Positions 48,081 to 60,344 of a stretch of DNA of 64,000 nucleotides are shown here, piece by piece. The translations under genes and the position numbers were made by a program. The notes beneath the pieces were generated by a model. It searched no databases. It was given only the letters and a program-made list of their open reading frames with translations, and was not told the origin of the DNA. How positions within the stretch are numbered: the stretch's first letter is position 1; each line of letters opens with the position of its first letter. Source of the DNA: Epiperipatus broadwayi (Eukaryota > Onychophora > Udeonychophora > Euonychophora > Peripatidae); assembly GCA_028023455.1 (NCBI GenBank), contig JAQFVV010006504.1, positions 310,001 through 374,000 on the forward strand, given 5' to 3'.

Positions 48081-49552
48081 TAATTTGGGGGTAATAATAA
48101 ATATTAAAAATCCCAGCAATGATAAGTCGAATAAATTTATATTTTGTTGGCTTAAAAGCCATGTATAATATAGGTCGATTATTTTCGAAAAAATATAATA
48201 GTTTAAAGTGAGTAATTATTGTCTTCACGAAACACGAGTTCACGAGCGGTCATTAAATATTATGTTTATTCATATGTATAATAGAAATAAATCTATTGTT
48301 TGTAGAAAATGAATATTGAAAATAATAGCCTAATAAAGATTACTTTACTTTTTTAGAAAATAGATTAGTACAATTTAATGGGTAATATATTTCAAAGGAC
48401 AAATATAGTGGGACTGTTGAAATAAAAGCAAAAAAAATAGAATATAAAAACCTGACAAATGATATGAATAATGGCGGAAACTAGAAATATTTGGAAAAAG
48501 TGTAAAATATATAGCAGTCATTTTGATTTAAAATATTGTTAAGTGTTGAGTCATACATCACTTTATAATTAAATTAGTAGTCAAAGTAAAATTAAAAATT
48601 CGCCACTTTTTGTTTTGATGTCTTTGCAGGAAAACAATAGTGATTTTTTAATGTGATTTTCGCTACTGATTTAATTATAAATTGGTGTACTTGGTTTAAT
48701 ATATATATATATTACAATAGTCAGACAAGTTTTATATTCAATGCTGGAGGATGATGCTTCACATTTAGACTCTATCTAAAGCTTCGATAATTCTACTTAG
48801 TTTGAGTAGACGCCAAGAGCAATTTTATTATACTGTTTAGAAGAAAAGGGTTAAGACCAGTAAAGTGAAAGGCTTGCTCTTTACTGACTCTTCTGTTTAC
48901 ATCTGTTTCAGATCATTTCATAACCATCACATAACATATTTTTGTAGTATAAATCAGGAGGCATTAATCTCTTCAATATATACATTGAATACAAGCATTA
49001 CTAAAAAATATATAATATACATAAGAAAAAAGTTTAACAAATATCATAACAGCTTTTGTTATATACAAACTATGTGCAAAGCCACTACACTGTTGATGAT
49101 TCAAGATCTTGCATTCAAATTTAATATAACAAATATGTTGACTTTCCAAAGGTTTACATTTGCTTTCTATTAGTTTCACAAAAGTATTATTTAATCATAA
49201 AACACATTTTAAAATGAAACTAACTTTCATTTTTCATTTTCTAGATGATTTACTTTTATTAAATAATTTCCCTTTAAGGTTTTAATATCAAGTTCGTTTA
49301 CTCTAATAGTAAATTTATCACTAATTCTAATGGAACTCTAACAATGTTGTGAGCACATTACATATAGTATTGTAAATATAACATGTGTGTATAATAATTT
49401 TACATTGCACTGTTTCCATCATCTAATATTAAAAAATGTTGAATGTCTTTAGAAAAATTCAAACTTTATTAAACTTTATACAACTTTCTAAATAGTATTA
49501 CTCTTTCTTCTTGTTCAAATTTTGCTGGACTGACCAGTAATAATACTAGCAT

Positions 49553-49628
49553 GGGAATTAAATTTGGACTTTTAGATTTGAGAATATTGAAGTTAAAATA
49601 CTATTCAAACCAACTGAGCTATATTATT
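49553..49628 (-). repeat. tRNA-derived SINE head
   Basis: Minus strand: ATATAGCTCAGTTGGTTTGA carries a near-consensus A box. About 50 bases later GTCCAAATTTAATTCCC is a decayed T-arm/B box. The tRNA-like part is of normal length (about 76) but the stems are broken. The body may continue to about 49500 (TACTGGTCAGTCCAGC). It is read as a SINE remnant. Confidence 0.5.
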
Positions 49629-50717
49629 CTATGAGCAATCATCCAGATATTTTATATACTTATTTGTGGGGGTGTCTTGATTTTTCTATTTTAGCCTAAG
49701 AGCAAGGTTAATTAGTGTCTTCCAAACATTATATACTACTACATTATGGTGACTTATGGTTTATTTTCTATTATCATGTGAGTGACTTTTTTGATTTTTT
49801 TTCATTGTATTTTTTCTTTCTCTATTCAATATCTTTGTATTTCCCCAATCAAAAATATGTTCATTGGTACATACATAAATTACTATTTTAGATGTATCTG
49901 CTTTCTCTTTTCTAACCATCAGTTGTGTTATTTCAATTGCTTTTCAATGGATTATTTAGTCTTGCCAATATACATCTTTTCATATTTACATGTTATTTAA
50001 TATTAGATAATGGAAATAGTCCAACATATAATTACTATAAAATTGGCATCATCACAAACCTTCAGACAAATGTTGCATGTGTGGATACTCATATGTTTGG
50101 AGTACAGTATTTTGGAAAACAATTTTCTCCCCAACTTTTACACATTCTCCCATTAGTGGTTTAATTTTGTTATTGTAATTTTGAATTTTTTTACTGCTCA
50201 TAATCAATTCTTTTAATCTGATCAATATTTCACATGCTGCATAACACAATTGAAAAGTATCACAATTGAAATACCTTTCAGATTGGGTCAATTAATAAAA
50301 TTACTAAAAAGTAGATATGTTCAGTCATCAAACCCACCCATCAAATATAACCAAATATACATAAACAATGTAAAATAACAACTCACAATATATACAACAA
50401 GACTATATTAATTACATATGAAAGAATATAAAATATTTCATGACAAATACTATAATTATAATTTCGTTAACTTAATTATCTAGTGATGAACATGAGAAAC
50501 AAATAGTAATAAATCCATGATCAACTCCTCTCTTAGCTCATATGAATGGACATGGTTAACAGTAAATATATTCACTGACAATACACAACAAATGATTATA
50601 TTGTAATTAGTGTTATCTCAAAACATGTATCTAATGCTGTATTGAACTTTTGAAATCATTCTGCTGATACTCAATTATGATTAAATCAAATTGTTTGCAA
50701 AACTAGTGATGACTTAT

Positions 50718-50905
<188 letters not shown>

Positions 50906-51388
50906 ATAAAAATAATTACTTTTATTTATTTATTTTCTTTTTAATTCTATTATATTTAAGTAATATGGGATCATAAATAGTTTCAGATATTCCCAAAACC
51001 GATGTAAATTTTCAAAATTAATATTTCAGAATATTCTTATCTCATCCCAAAATAAAATGTTCCTTATTCTAAAGCATGTACTTAATAAATTAAATTACTC
51101 ATTACAAATATGTTTTTACACAGTCACATTTATGCACTGATGTTAAATAAATTCTATTATAATAATTAAAAACTCTATTTAATCCTAACTGATTTTAATG
51201 TGCATATAAAGGTAAATATTTTAATGTCATTTCTTCAGCAAGCTCTTTTTATTTAAACTGTTTCTATTTCTTCTCATTTTTTACATATAAAATAATTGTC
51301 ATACATATGAATAAAATAATTTTTACCTGAAGATTCATATAGGTAACAAAATAATGCATCATATTTATCAGTTTATAGTATATATATA

Positions 51389-53506
51389 TTATAACGATCC
51401 GGAGAAAGTCATCTGCACTACAGGGCGCCATCTAAGCATTTGAACCTAGAAAAATTTATAAAGTAGGCAGATACATAAGTCAAAAAAAATTTTTTTTTTT
51501 TATTTTATATTTTGATTCCGGTCGTTAGCCCATTATCACTAGCTCAGGGAGTAGCCGAGATTTATATTTATAATAAATTCTTATCTAAGAATATATAAAA
51601 AAGAATAAAATAAGCCACTGCCAGTAATTAACATACAAACATTTATTTACGCACATATATATAAAATTTAACATTTTTATTTTAGTATGTTTATTTTATA
51701 TTTTAATTTGGTTTTAGAATTTAAATTTACATTTTTAATTTTTATAATATTATAAGTTTACATTTTAATTAAGTTCGCACAGATGGATTTATGAAAGTTT
51801 GTTTTATAATGTTGAGTATAGATCAGTTACATAGATCACATGGTTAAAAACATTTCAAAATAAACACAACTGATCAAAATATAAAGTCATTGATATCGTC
51901 AATTGCATAGGGAATACAAGAAACCCACTGGTATTCATCATAAGATACTGCAGTGACACCAATAACTTAAAAGACATCCGAATAAATACATTTTAGATAC
52001 TCACCATAAGGTATCATTATTTACCGAATGTCTATATATTTTGATCAAATATGCAAACCAAAAACATAATTAACTGATAATGAATCCATGCAACTTCCAT
52101 ACCCAACTTAAATTTAATGCATTTTTATTTAAAGTGTCGAGTATGAATAGACTACATAGATTTGCATTTGAAAGAAAATATTCTATCCTTATTTAACCCT
52201 AGGCTAAAAGTTTGCAGTCAAACTAACGTCAATTCATCTGATATATTGATGCATTCAATGTAATATGAAATACGGCAGCACAAAAGGTTAAGAGAAGAAA
52301 TTGCCTCTCGTCAGATAGGAATACTACATCTATCTGACAAGAAGAGCAAATAAAAAAAACTCCATAGAAAGGAACAGCATTCTACATCTTATAATCCCTT
52401 CCTTAGGCAAAACGGAAGTGTGCGACGTATAAGCAATTCTGCGAAACTCGAATTACATCTACTAACTACATCAATATATCCAATTCATTGACCCAATTCA
52501 ACCATGAAACAAATAACCAAATCATAATAAAAACTTAAAATTGACCCAATTCAACCATGAAACAAATAACCAAATCATAATAAAAACTTAAAAGAACAAA
52601 ACAAAATAAATGGAAATGATTTTAAATAAAAAAAATACATCAAATGCCATTATTAATATTAATTTACGTTGGTCAGATAGGATTCTATTTGTATTATTTA
52701 CTAAAAGGTTTAGAATTTAGAGTTCTATGTTTTCAAATGAATATAAATTTCATATGATTTTAAAAGGTCCATAATTTGTAGTTGTTTGTAATTCTGAATG
52801 GGAATTCCCATGCCATACTGAAGATATTTGTATCCAGTTAGCCATTGTTTTTTTATTCATGTGGAGGTCTTTACTTTAGCTGGTCCTTAATGTAGAAAAC
52901 GATGTCATTTCTCTTTCTTTTTTAGCAAAACTGAAGGGATTGAAGAGTGCGTCTTTTCAATCTCTTCTTCTTCAACTCCATACTAACACATAACACCACT
53001 GTCCTTTTTTAATAGCTAACTAATAATTTCCAAACTTTTCCTTTTATATTAATTTTAAGGATTCAATTGACATTACATCATCGATGATGATGATCCTTCC
53101 ATTGAGGTCCGATTTCCCTGATGGATTTCTTTCATTGGCCATTCTGTTCCTATTGTCTTTCCTCTCCTATCTGACCATTGCTTATACATTTGAAATGCCC
53201 AAGGGCTAGCTTACTAATTAAAATAATCATTTCCATTTTACAAAAAATTAATTAATTTGTTTTCAAACTTAAACATATATTTTTATCTCTAAATTTTTTC
53301 TGAAAATTTAGTTTTAAAATACTTTTTCTTTAATAAAGTTTTATTTTAATAATTGTTTATCTGTGCAATTTTATATATATGCTAGTTTAAGATGATTTTT
53401 TAATTTTCAATTTTTAATTCTTAAAAAAGAAGTTTTTATTTGCGAACTTTTATTCTTTTCATGTTAACTAATAAAAATAATGTAACGTACGTATTTGCCC
53501 ATTACA
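51389..53506 (+). repeat. 2.1 kb direct repeat, copy 1 (LTR-like)
   Basis: Starts TTATAACGATCCGGAGAAAG next to a TA tract and ends GCCCATTACA. It matches 54223-56392 along its whole length with scattered substitutions. Landmarks in order: CAGGGCGCCATCTA, GATTCCGGTCGTTAGCCC, GGCAGCACAAAAGG, CGTCAGATAGG, CCTAGGCTAAAAGTTTGC, GGTTTAGAATTTAGAGTTC and CCAAGGGCTAGC. Peculiar to copy 1 is a 50 bp tandem duplication (about 52487-52592, CCCAATTCAACCATGAAAC twice). Non-coding. Confidence 0.93.
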
Positions 53507-54222
53507 TATCAGTAAAGTTGCTTAAAAAAAAAATAAACAAAAAAAAATATTTTACTTAGAGTTAGTAATTATGGTACATGATTAACGAAAATTTACAAAA
53601 ACATCCAGTTAGTAATTTTACAAAAAGACTATATACGGAAAAAAATGTTGAGCATCGCTTTCCTAAGGACCATCCACATTTACACCTCCTCCCCACAAGA
53701 GTTCTATTTTTTTATACATTTTATTTTTACACATGGCATAACAAGCAAGTTATTTAAATTATTTATTTAAGAAGGTTGCACTGAGGTAAATATGTTTTAA
53801 GAAATAATAGGTTTAAACGTGTATATTTGCAGCACCATTGTAAATACCACCATTTTATTTATGACTGATTGAAATGCATACATAGGGTTACACTGAAGTA
53901 ATTCCCAAAGGTACTCATTGTAAGGCACCACATTTCGATCATAAACTTATGTGGCTATGCGCGCCTATACACGTTAAAGCATAATTTATATTAACAAAAA
54001 AAACATATCAATTGCAACCTTTTGACTTTCTTTTTAACAAAATACAATTTAATATTGTTAATATGTTCTCGTGTTTAATATATGTGCAATTTCTTTCTGG
54101 CAGTGCTTTTACAAGATTTAAAGTATCTGACTTTATGTAAACAGATAAACATATTTCATTTTGAAAAAAATTGCTCAGGGTATTCGTGGATTATTAAAAA
54201 TCAGCCCAAGTTGAGTAGCCAG
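53507..54222. other. Segment between the two 2.1 kb repeats
   Basis: AT-rich, with no open frame of interest. A CpG-bearing patch near 53950-53975 (TATGCGCGCCTATACACG) is unusual. Nothing like a retroelement protein is visible. Confidence 0.5.
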
Positions 54223-56392
54223 TTATAACAATCCAGAGAAAGTCATCTGCACTACAGGGAACCATCTAGGCATTTGAACCTAGAAAATGTCTAAAGTAGG
54301 CAGATACGTAAGTCAAAAAAATTTTTTTTTTATTTTATATTTTGATTCCGGTCATTAGCCCATTGTCACTAGCTCAGGGAGTAGCTGAGATTTATATTTA
54401 TAATAAATTCTTACCTAAGAATATATAAAAAAGAATAAAATAAGCCACTGCCAGTAATTAACATACAAACATTTATTTATACACATATATATATATAAAA
54501 TTTAACATTTTAATTTTAGTATGTTTATTTTAGATTTTAATTTGATTTTAGAATTTAAATTTACATTTTTAATTTTTATAATATTATAAGTTTACATTTT
54601 AATTAAGTTTGCACAGATGGATTTATGAAAGTTTGTTTTATAATGTTGAGTATAGATCAGTTACATAGATCACATGGTTAAAAACATTTCAAAATAAACA
54701 TAACCGATCAAAATATAAAATCATTGATACCGTCAATTGCATAGGGAATACAAGAAACCCACTGGTATTCATCATAAGATACTGCAGTGACACCAATAAC
54801 TTAAAAGACATCTGAATAAATACATTTTAGATACTCACCGTAAGGTATCATTATTTACCGAATGTCTATATATTTTGATCAAATATGAAAACCAAAAACA
54901 TAATTAACCGATAACGAATCCATGCAACTTCCATACCCAACTTAAATTTAATGCATTTTTATTTAAAGTGTCAAAAATGAATAGACTACATAGATTTGCA
55001 TTTGAAAGAAAATATTCTATCCTTATTTAACCCTAGGCTAAAAGTTTGCAGTCAAACTAACGTCAATTCATCTGATATATTGATGCATTCAATGTAATAC
55101 GAAATACGGCAGCACAAAAGGTTAAGAGAAGAAATTGCCTTTCGTCAGATAGGAATACTACATCTATCTGACAAGAAGAGCAAATAAAAAAAACTCCATA
55201 GAAAGGAACAGCGTTCTACGTTTATAATCCCTTCCTTAGGCAAAATGGAAGTGTGCGACTTATAAGCAATTCTGCCCATAGCAAAACTCGAATTACATCT
55301 GCTAACTACATCAATATATCCAATTCATTGACCCAATTCAACCACGAAACAAATAACCTAAGATTACCTCCCCTAATATAACTTTACAAATCCATATAGC
55401 CATTCACATCTGACGAAAGTTTAACATTTATGTAATTTAGTCTAACAAAAAACAAAAAATCATAATAAAAACTTAAAAGAACAAAAAAAATAAATGGAAA
55501 TGATTTTAAATAAAAAAAAAAATATCAAATACCATTATTAATATTAATTTACGTTGGTCAGATAGGATTCTATTTGTATTATTTACTAAAAGGTTTAGAA
55601 TTTAGAGTTCTATGTTTTCAAATGAATATAAAGTTCTTACGATTTTAAAAGGTCCATAATTTGTAGTTGTTTGTAATTCTGAATGGGAATTCCCACACTG
55701 TACTGAAGATATTTGTATCCAGTTAGCCATTGTTTTTTTATTCATCCGGAGGTCTTTACTTTAGCTGGTCCTTAATGTAGAAAACGATGTCATTTCTCTT
55801 TCTTTTTTTAGCAAAACTGAAGGGATTGAAGAGTGCGTCTTTTCAATCCCTTCTCCTTCAACTCCGCACTAACACATAACACCACTGTCCTCTTTTAATA
55901 GCTAACTAATAATTTCCAAAATTTTCCTTTTATATTAATTTTAAGGATTCAATTGACATTACGTTATCGATGATGATGATCCTTCCGTTGAGGTCCAATT
56001 TTCCCGATGGATTTTTTTCATTGGCCATTCTGTTCCTATTGTTTTTTCTCCTATCTGACTGTTGCTTATACATTTGAAATGCCCAAGGGCTAGCTTACTA
56101 ATTAAAATAATCATTTCCATTTTACAAAAGATTAATTAATTTGTTTTCAAACTTAAACCTATATTTTTATCTCTAAATCTTTTCTGAAAATTTAGTTTTA
56201 AAATACTTTTTCTTTAATAAAGTTTTATTTTAATAATTGTTTATCTGTGCGATTTTATATATATGCGAGTTTAAGATGATTTTTTTAATTTTCAATTTTT
56301 AATTCTTAAAAAAGAAGTTTTTATTTACGAACTTTTATTCTTTTCATGTTTACTAATAAAAAACAATGTAACATACATGTGTGCCCATTACA
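54223..56392 (+). repeat. 2.17 kb direct repeat, copy 2 (LTR-like)
   Basis: Starts TTATAACAATCCAGAGAAAG and ends GTGCCCATTACA before a TA tract. It is the same as copy 1 apart from scattered changes, many of them CG to TG/CA, as expected from methylated-CpG decay. It carries about 90 bp absent from copy 1 (about 55360-55455) and lacks the 50 bp duplication of copy 1. Confidence 0.93.
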
Positions 56393-57240
56393 ATATATAT
56401 ATATATATATATAATTATTTTATAATATTAATAAATAATAAGATTATGATATATATATATTTTCTTTTCCTTTTAACAAACTAAACAAAAAAACAGGAGA
56501 AAAACAAACATATATGCCATAAATACATCGTAAAATCTTTAGTTGGTTGATTTTTTCGTTTTCCTCTTTTCTTCTTTTCTTTACTAAAGTTTATATAAAA
56601 TTTTATGAATAAATAACTTACAGCCTGGCTATGTATTTTTTGGTTGTGTGTTTAAATTTTTTATGTAGTCTTTGAATTCTTATATAAATTATTAATAAAA
56701 TCCAAACTATTTTCAATATTATGGACAATTTGATATTTATTTATAGGATAGAAGTTGCTATCTTGCAATTTTTTTTGTGTTGACTACTTCTTTGCCATTT
56801 ATTTGGGAATCAATAATAGTAGATAAGCATGGAAGGCAATACTCAAAATATTACTTTAGAGCTGAGGCATACAATCTGAGAAAGAGACCCTAGAGGTTTT
56901 CACTTATTCAATCACAATTATCTTTTTAGATTATCATATACTTTAGTTAGTATTGAGGTTTTTCTGATTCTTCACATGGTGTTTCTCTACAGCTATCTCT
57001 GCTGTGAAATAAAATCCAGGAAAAACAAGAGCTGAAAGCAAAGAAAATAAAATGTAAGTCTTTTTGATCTTCATATAACTTCACAAAAAATACTTTTCTA
57101 TATTTATTTTTTTTCAATATAAAGAAATAACAATAAGTGTATGTTATTTATCATCTTTATATATCAACTAGTTTTAAATTTAACTAATTAATAAACAAGA
57201 AAATCAAGGCCATATATCAAATGACTTAATTTTTAAACTT
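56393..57240. other. AT-rich non-coding DNA
   Basis: A short TA tract (56393-56412) and then no supported feature. Confidence 0.5.
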
Positions 57241-57545
57241 GTAAATAGAATATAAAGAGTTCTTCTAATTTGCTCTAACAAACTGAGTTTGAAGACATTT
57301 AACATTTGGTGTCTAAAAGTTTCAAATTTTATACTTAATAGTTAACTTTTAGATTAATGCTGACTTTACCTTGGTATTTTTAGATCTGTGTCTGAAACTA
57401 TTCTAGTGCCTCACCGAGGATGGTCAAAGAATAAAACCATTGGTCTGAGGCTAAAGAGTGATTTTCCAGATGGAGATTTTTAAATGCTTTGTTTAGCTGG
57501 AAGTTATCAATAAAGCTTGTTAAAGCAAATTAGAAGAGCTCTTTA
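57241..57545 (+). repeat. Single unit of the hammerhead repeat family
   Basis: Blocks shared in order with the 20.2-21.7 kb array: GGTGTCTAAAAGTTTCAAAT, TTAACTTTTAGATTAATGCT, the hammerhead-like core, ATTTTTAAATGC and AAGCTTGTTAAAGC. The ends, TTCTTCTAATTTGCTCTAAC (57259) and GTTAAAGCAAATTAGAAGAG (57518), form an inverted repeat of about 25 bp that bounds the unit. Confidence 0.7.
57408..57451 (+). ncRNA. Hammerhead ribozyme-like motif, copy E (best stem I)
   Basis: GCCTCA (57408-57413) pairs perfectly with TGAGGC (57446-57451) as stem I. The core strand is CCGAGGA, i.e. CUGANGA with U4 changed to C. Stem II TGGTC-AAA-GAATA is imperfect. AAAA stands for GAAA. Stem III is ACC-ATT-GGT, followed by the GTC triplet directly before stem I. 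All parts lie in the order and spacing of a type I hammerhead. Two core changes make it probably inactive. Confidence 0.5.
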
Positions 57546-57974
57546 TTAATTAACAGTCTTTTTTTTTTCAAGAAACAAATTTATGTGAAATAAATCAATA
57601 ATTGAATAATTGAAAGAATGTTTTTAAAATTGAATTTAAACTTTTCTATTAATTCAGTAGATGTTGGAAATTTAAACTTTCACTAACATTCAAACATGCA
57701 CACACAAATAATTTAATGTTGTCATGTGTATAGATGCATACATAAGTTATAAATTGAGCCTGAAATTATTATTATTAACTTTAATTAAAATTGTATTTTT
57801 AACTAAATAAGCTATGGTCTAAATATTTTTATTTCTAACCAAGTTTATACTATTTTATATTCTTTTTTCTGCCTGATTTTGACAAATCATTAAAACTGCC
57901 AATGAAATATCTACTTCAAAGCACCAATATTAAAAGATAGTTATACATACAGCTAAAATGAAAATGTGTGAAAG

Positions 57975-57976
<2 letters not shown>

Positions 57977-58069
<93 letters not shown>
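57977..58069. repeat. Long (TA)n microsatellite
   Basis: Over 90 bases of TA with one CAC interruption near 58033. Confidence 0.95.
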
Positions 58070-58072
<3 letters not shown>

Positions 58073-58800
58073 GACCATTTGAATGGGCACAAGGAATTGA
58101 AATGCTTTGTATCTGCATTGAATAGTTATATTAAAAAAAAATGAAATAGCCTTAGAATTTTTAAATTTTTTGCTGGAAATTGTTTAAAGCTTAGATATGG
58201 ATTGCTTATGCAGTTGATTGACCATGTTATAAGTATTCATTATTATTATTGTGGTTAATGAAGTATTTAATATAAGGAAGAGGGGTTGTTTATTAAAGGA
58301 ATTGATATCTTTTGTCAGAAAGATGCAAAGTTATTTTATGTTAGTGTAATATTGGTTGAATGGTTTCAAAATCCTTTATTCACTAATACTTATCCTTTTG
58401 TCAACAATTAATAGCCATTTCAATTATATTTAGTTAAGACAGTTTAATATTTAAGTTGCAGTACATGTGCATGCATATATGTCAATATTATGTTTCATTT
58501 CATTTTCATCTTTTAATAACAGCAAACAATAGTACATTCACAATAAAAACATTTCAATTACAGTAATTATCTTTAATAATTTAACAGACATATATTTATT
58601 TCCACTGATTAATGGATATTGGATAGGTGAGTTATTTTACAAATTAAATAAATTATTAATCATTTTTCTTTAACAGTTAATTAATATTCATGTCTTTCAA
58701 GTTTGTAAAAGCTATTTATTTTATTATTATTATTTGTCTTGATTTAATTCTAAAAAATCAGAATGATTTTTTTTTAAGAAAATATTTTTTTGAATATGTA
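58070..58800. other. Non-coding DNA starting with TGTGACC
   Basis: The TA tract is followed by TTGTGACCATTTGAATGGGC, resembling the TTGTAACC junctions elsewhere. No open frame of interest follows. Confidence 0.4.
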
Positions 58801-58804
58801 ATTA

Positions 58805-58970
58805 GCTTGGGTGAAAAAATGTGGGAGTAACCTTGGAAAGGGAAATGACCTTTGCTAAAAAAAAACAGATAGTTTCCAGTGGAAAATTGCTCATTATCAT
58901 TTTAATTGCAGCCAGTAAAGTGCTCATATAATTGTAATTGCAGCTAATTGCTGAAGTCAAATTGATTTAA
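58805..58970 (+). promoter_or_regulatory. Homeodomain-motif cluster, possible enhancer
   Basis: The block contains TTTTAATTGCAGCC, TGTAATTGCAGCTAATTGCT and TGCTCATTATCATT. TAATTG and ATTA cores thus occur five or more times within about 60 bases. Two ~24 bp direct repeats (58888-58912 and 58921-58944) share TGCTCAT and AATTGCAGC. Such clusters bind homeodomain factors in many animals. That this block is a working enhancer is inference; conservation would decide it. Confidence 0.3.
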
Positions 58971-60110
58971 AAAAGTTTTGGAGTAAACTTCTAAAAAATC
59001 TTAGGAAATTAATTACAGAAGAATGTCTTTACTCCAGATGCAAGAATAAATTTTAAAAAGGTACATTATTTTTTCATTCTCTTCTTAATTTAAACATTTG
59101 AATTAACCACCTTATGCTTGTTAATATTTAAAATGTATATCGTTAGTGTTAAGATGGCATTACTTTATCTATAATTAAGAAAGAATATAGAGTGTGTGAA
59201 CATTATTGTTATATAATTAATTCATGTGTGTTCTTTAATATATCTTGGAAACATATGCAGGACTGTTTTTCAGAATTTATTTGGATTTTTCACTCTTTTC
59301 TGTATTATGCTTTTATGAAAATTAAATGTAAACTGAAAGATATGTGTATTATGATATATATCATGGCATGCTTAAATTAATTACAAAAAAAGTGATTCTT
59401 TATTTGTTTGGTGTTTCTAAAAAAAAAAATATGTGTTTAATCAAAGAAATAAAATGTGAATTATTTCAAATAACCAAAGGAAACTCCCCAAAAAATATTT
59501 ACTTAAATCGGATGGAAGAACTGAAATGTGGGATAATTTATGTTCTCTTAGATAAAAAAGAAAAAAATGCACTGTAGTAATAAAGTATTAATTGTGGAAT
59601 TACTAATGAATCATGGTATCGTAATTGGCAATATTTAAAAATAAACTATGCATATAATAAATTATAAAGTGTCAAATGCTATTCAAGAAAACTACTAAGA
59701 ATAATTGTGTACATAATTTAAAACTACTATGGAATAAATGAAATAATTCCTGTTCAACAGTAGCTAAGAATGTCTTATATTTTCATCATAATAAAAGAGA
59801 AATTGATTACTTATGTGTGATATTGTAAACTCAAATAGCTCGGCTATGAACATTGGAGGTGCCAAGTCATATTTAAGTTATGATTATATTTTTTCTTAGT
59901 TATCCTACAGAAATTCATTTTATGTTCCTTCAGTTTGGAATCCATCCCCATATCATTTGGAATAGAGCTTTGCAAGCAAACTTTTATTTTTAGTTAAAAA
60001 ACAAATAACTTTTTTTTATTTTTTCTTTATTGCTTGTCATTATTAATGTACATTATAGATAGGTAGGCACACTTATTATTATGTTTTATTTATAATTTGG
60101 GTTATTATGA
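58971..60110. other. AT-rich non-coding DNA
   Basis: The open frames at 59192-59380 and 59344-59577 overlap in different frames, are Lys/Ile/Tyr-rich, and have no domain. They are not taken as genes. Confidence 0.45.
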
Positions 60111-60118
60111 TATTCTAG

Positions 60119-60158
60119 ATCATCTCGGAATGCGTATTCATGAGTGGTGGATACGCCG
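60119..60158 (+). CDS. Candidate mini-exon with retained CpGs
   Basis: Acceptor GATATTCTAG (AG at 60117-60118), then 40 bases reading IISECVFMSGGYA and one base, to a possible donor CCG|GTAACA (60159). Four CpGs fall in 40 bases, in a region otherwise nearly devoid of them. The frame stays open to 60340 (MSGGYAGNKL...), but that continuation is AT-driven. No family is recognised; coincidence remains possible. Confidence 0.25.
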
Positions 60159-60344
60159 GTAACAAATTGATTTTATACAAATATGTTTTATTTTTCTTTT
60201 ATGAAGATAAAAAAGAAGAAATATATTTTTTTTATTATATCGAGAGAGAGAAGTTTACATTTATTTTATATATTTTATTATTTCAAAATGAGAGTTTTGG
60301 CTTTAAAATCAATGAATGTATGACTGAAATAGTTTGCTAAATAT

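Larger units (their letters stand above)
51389..56392 (+). mobile_element. Possible LTR retroelement with deleted interior
   Basis: Two 2.1 kb direct repeats surround 716 bp, and (TA)n lies outside both outer ends. The ends (TATAAC...TTACA) are close to the TG...CA form if the first G changed to A. However, no tRNA primer-binding site follows the left repeat, no polypurine tract precedes the right repeat, and no gag or pol frame is present. A simple direct duplication is the main alternative. Confidence 0.35.

Noticed and set aside
49782-50291. Hydrophobic plus-strand frames and an overlapping minus frame
   Set aside because: Phe/Ile/Cys translation of T-rich DNA without a recognisable domain.
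51389-53560. Primer-binding site after the left 2.1 kb repeat
   Set aside because: The following bases (TATCAGTAAAGTTGC) do not match a tRNA 3' end beginning TGG, so a complete LTR element is not claimed.
59192-59577. Two overlapping plus-strand open frames
   Set aside because: Different frames, AT-driven composition, no motif, no CpG or splice support.
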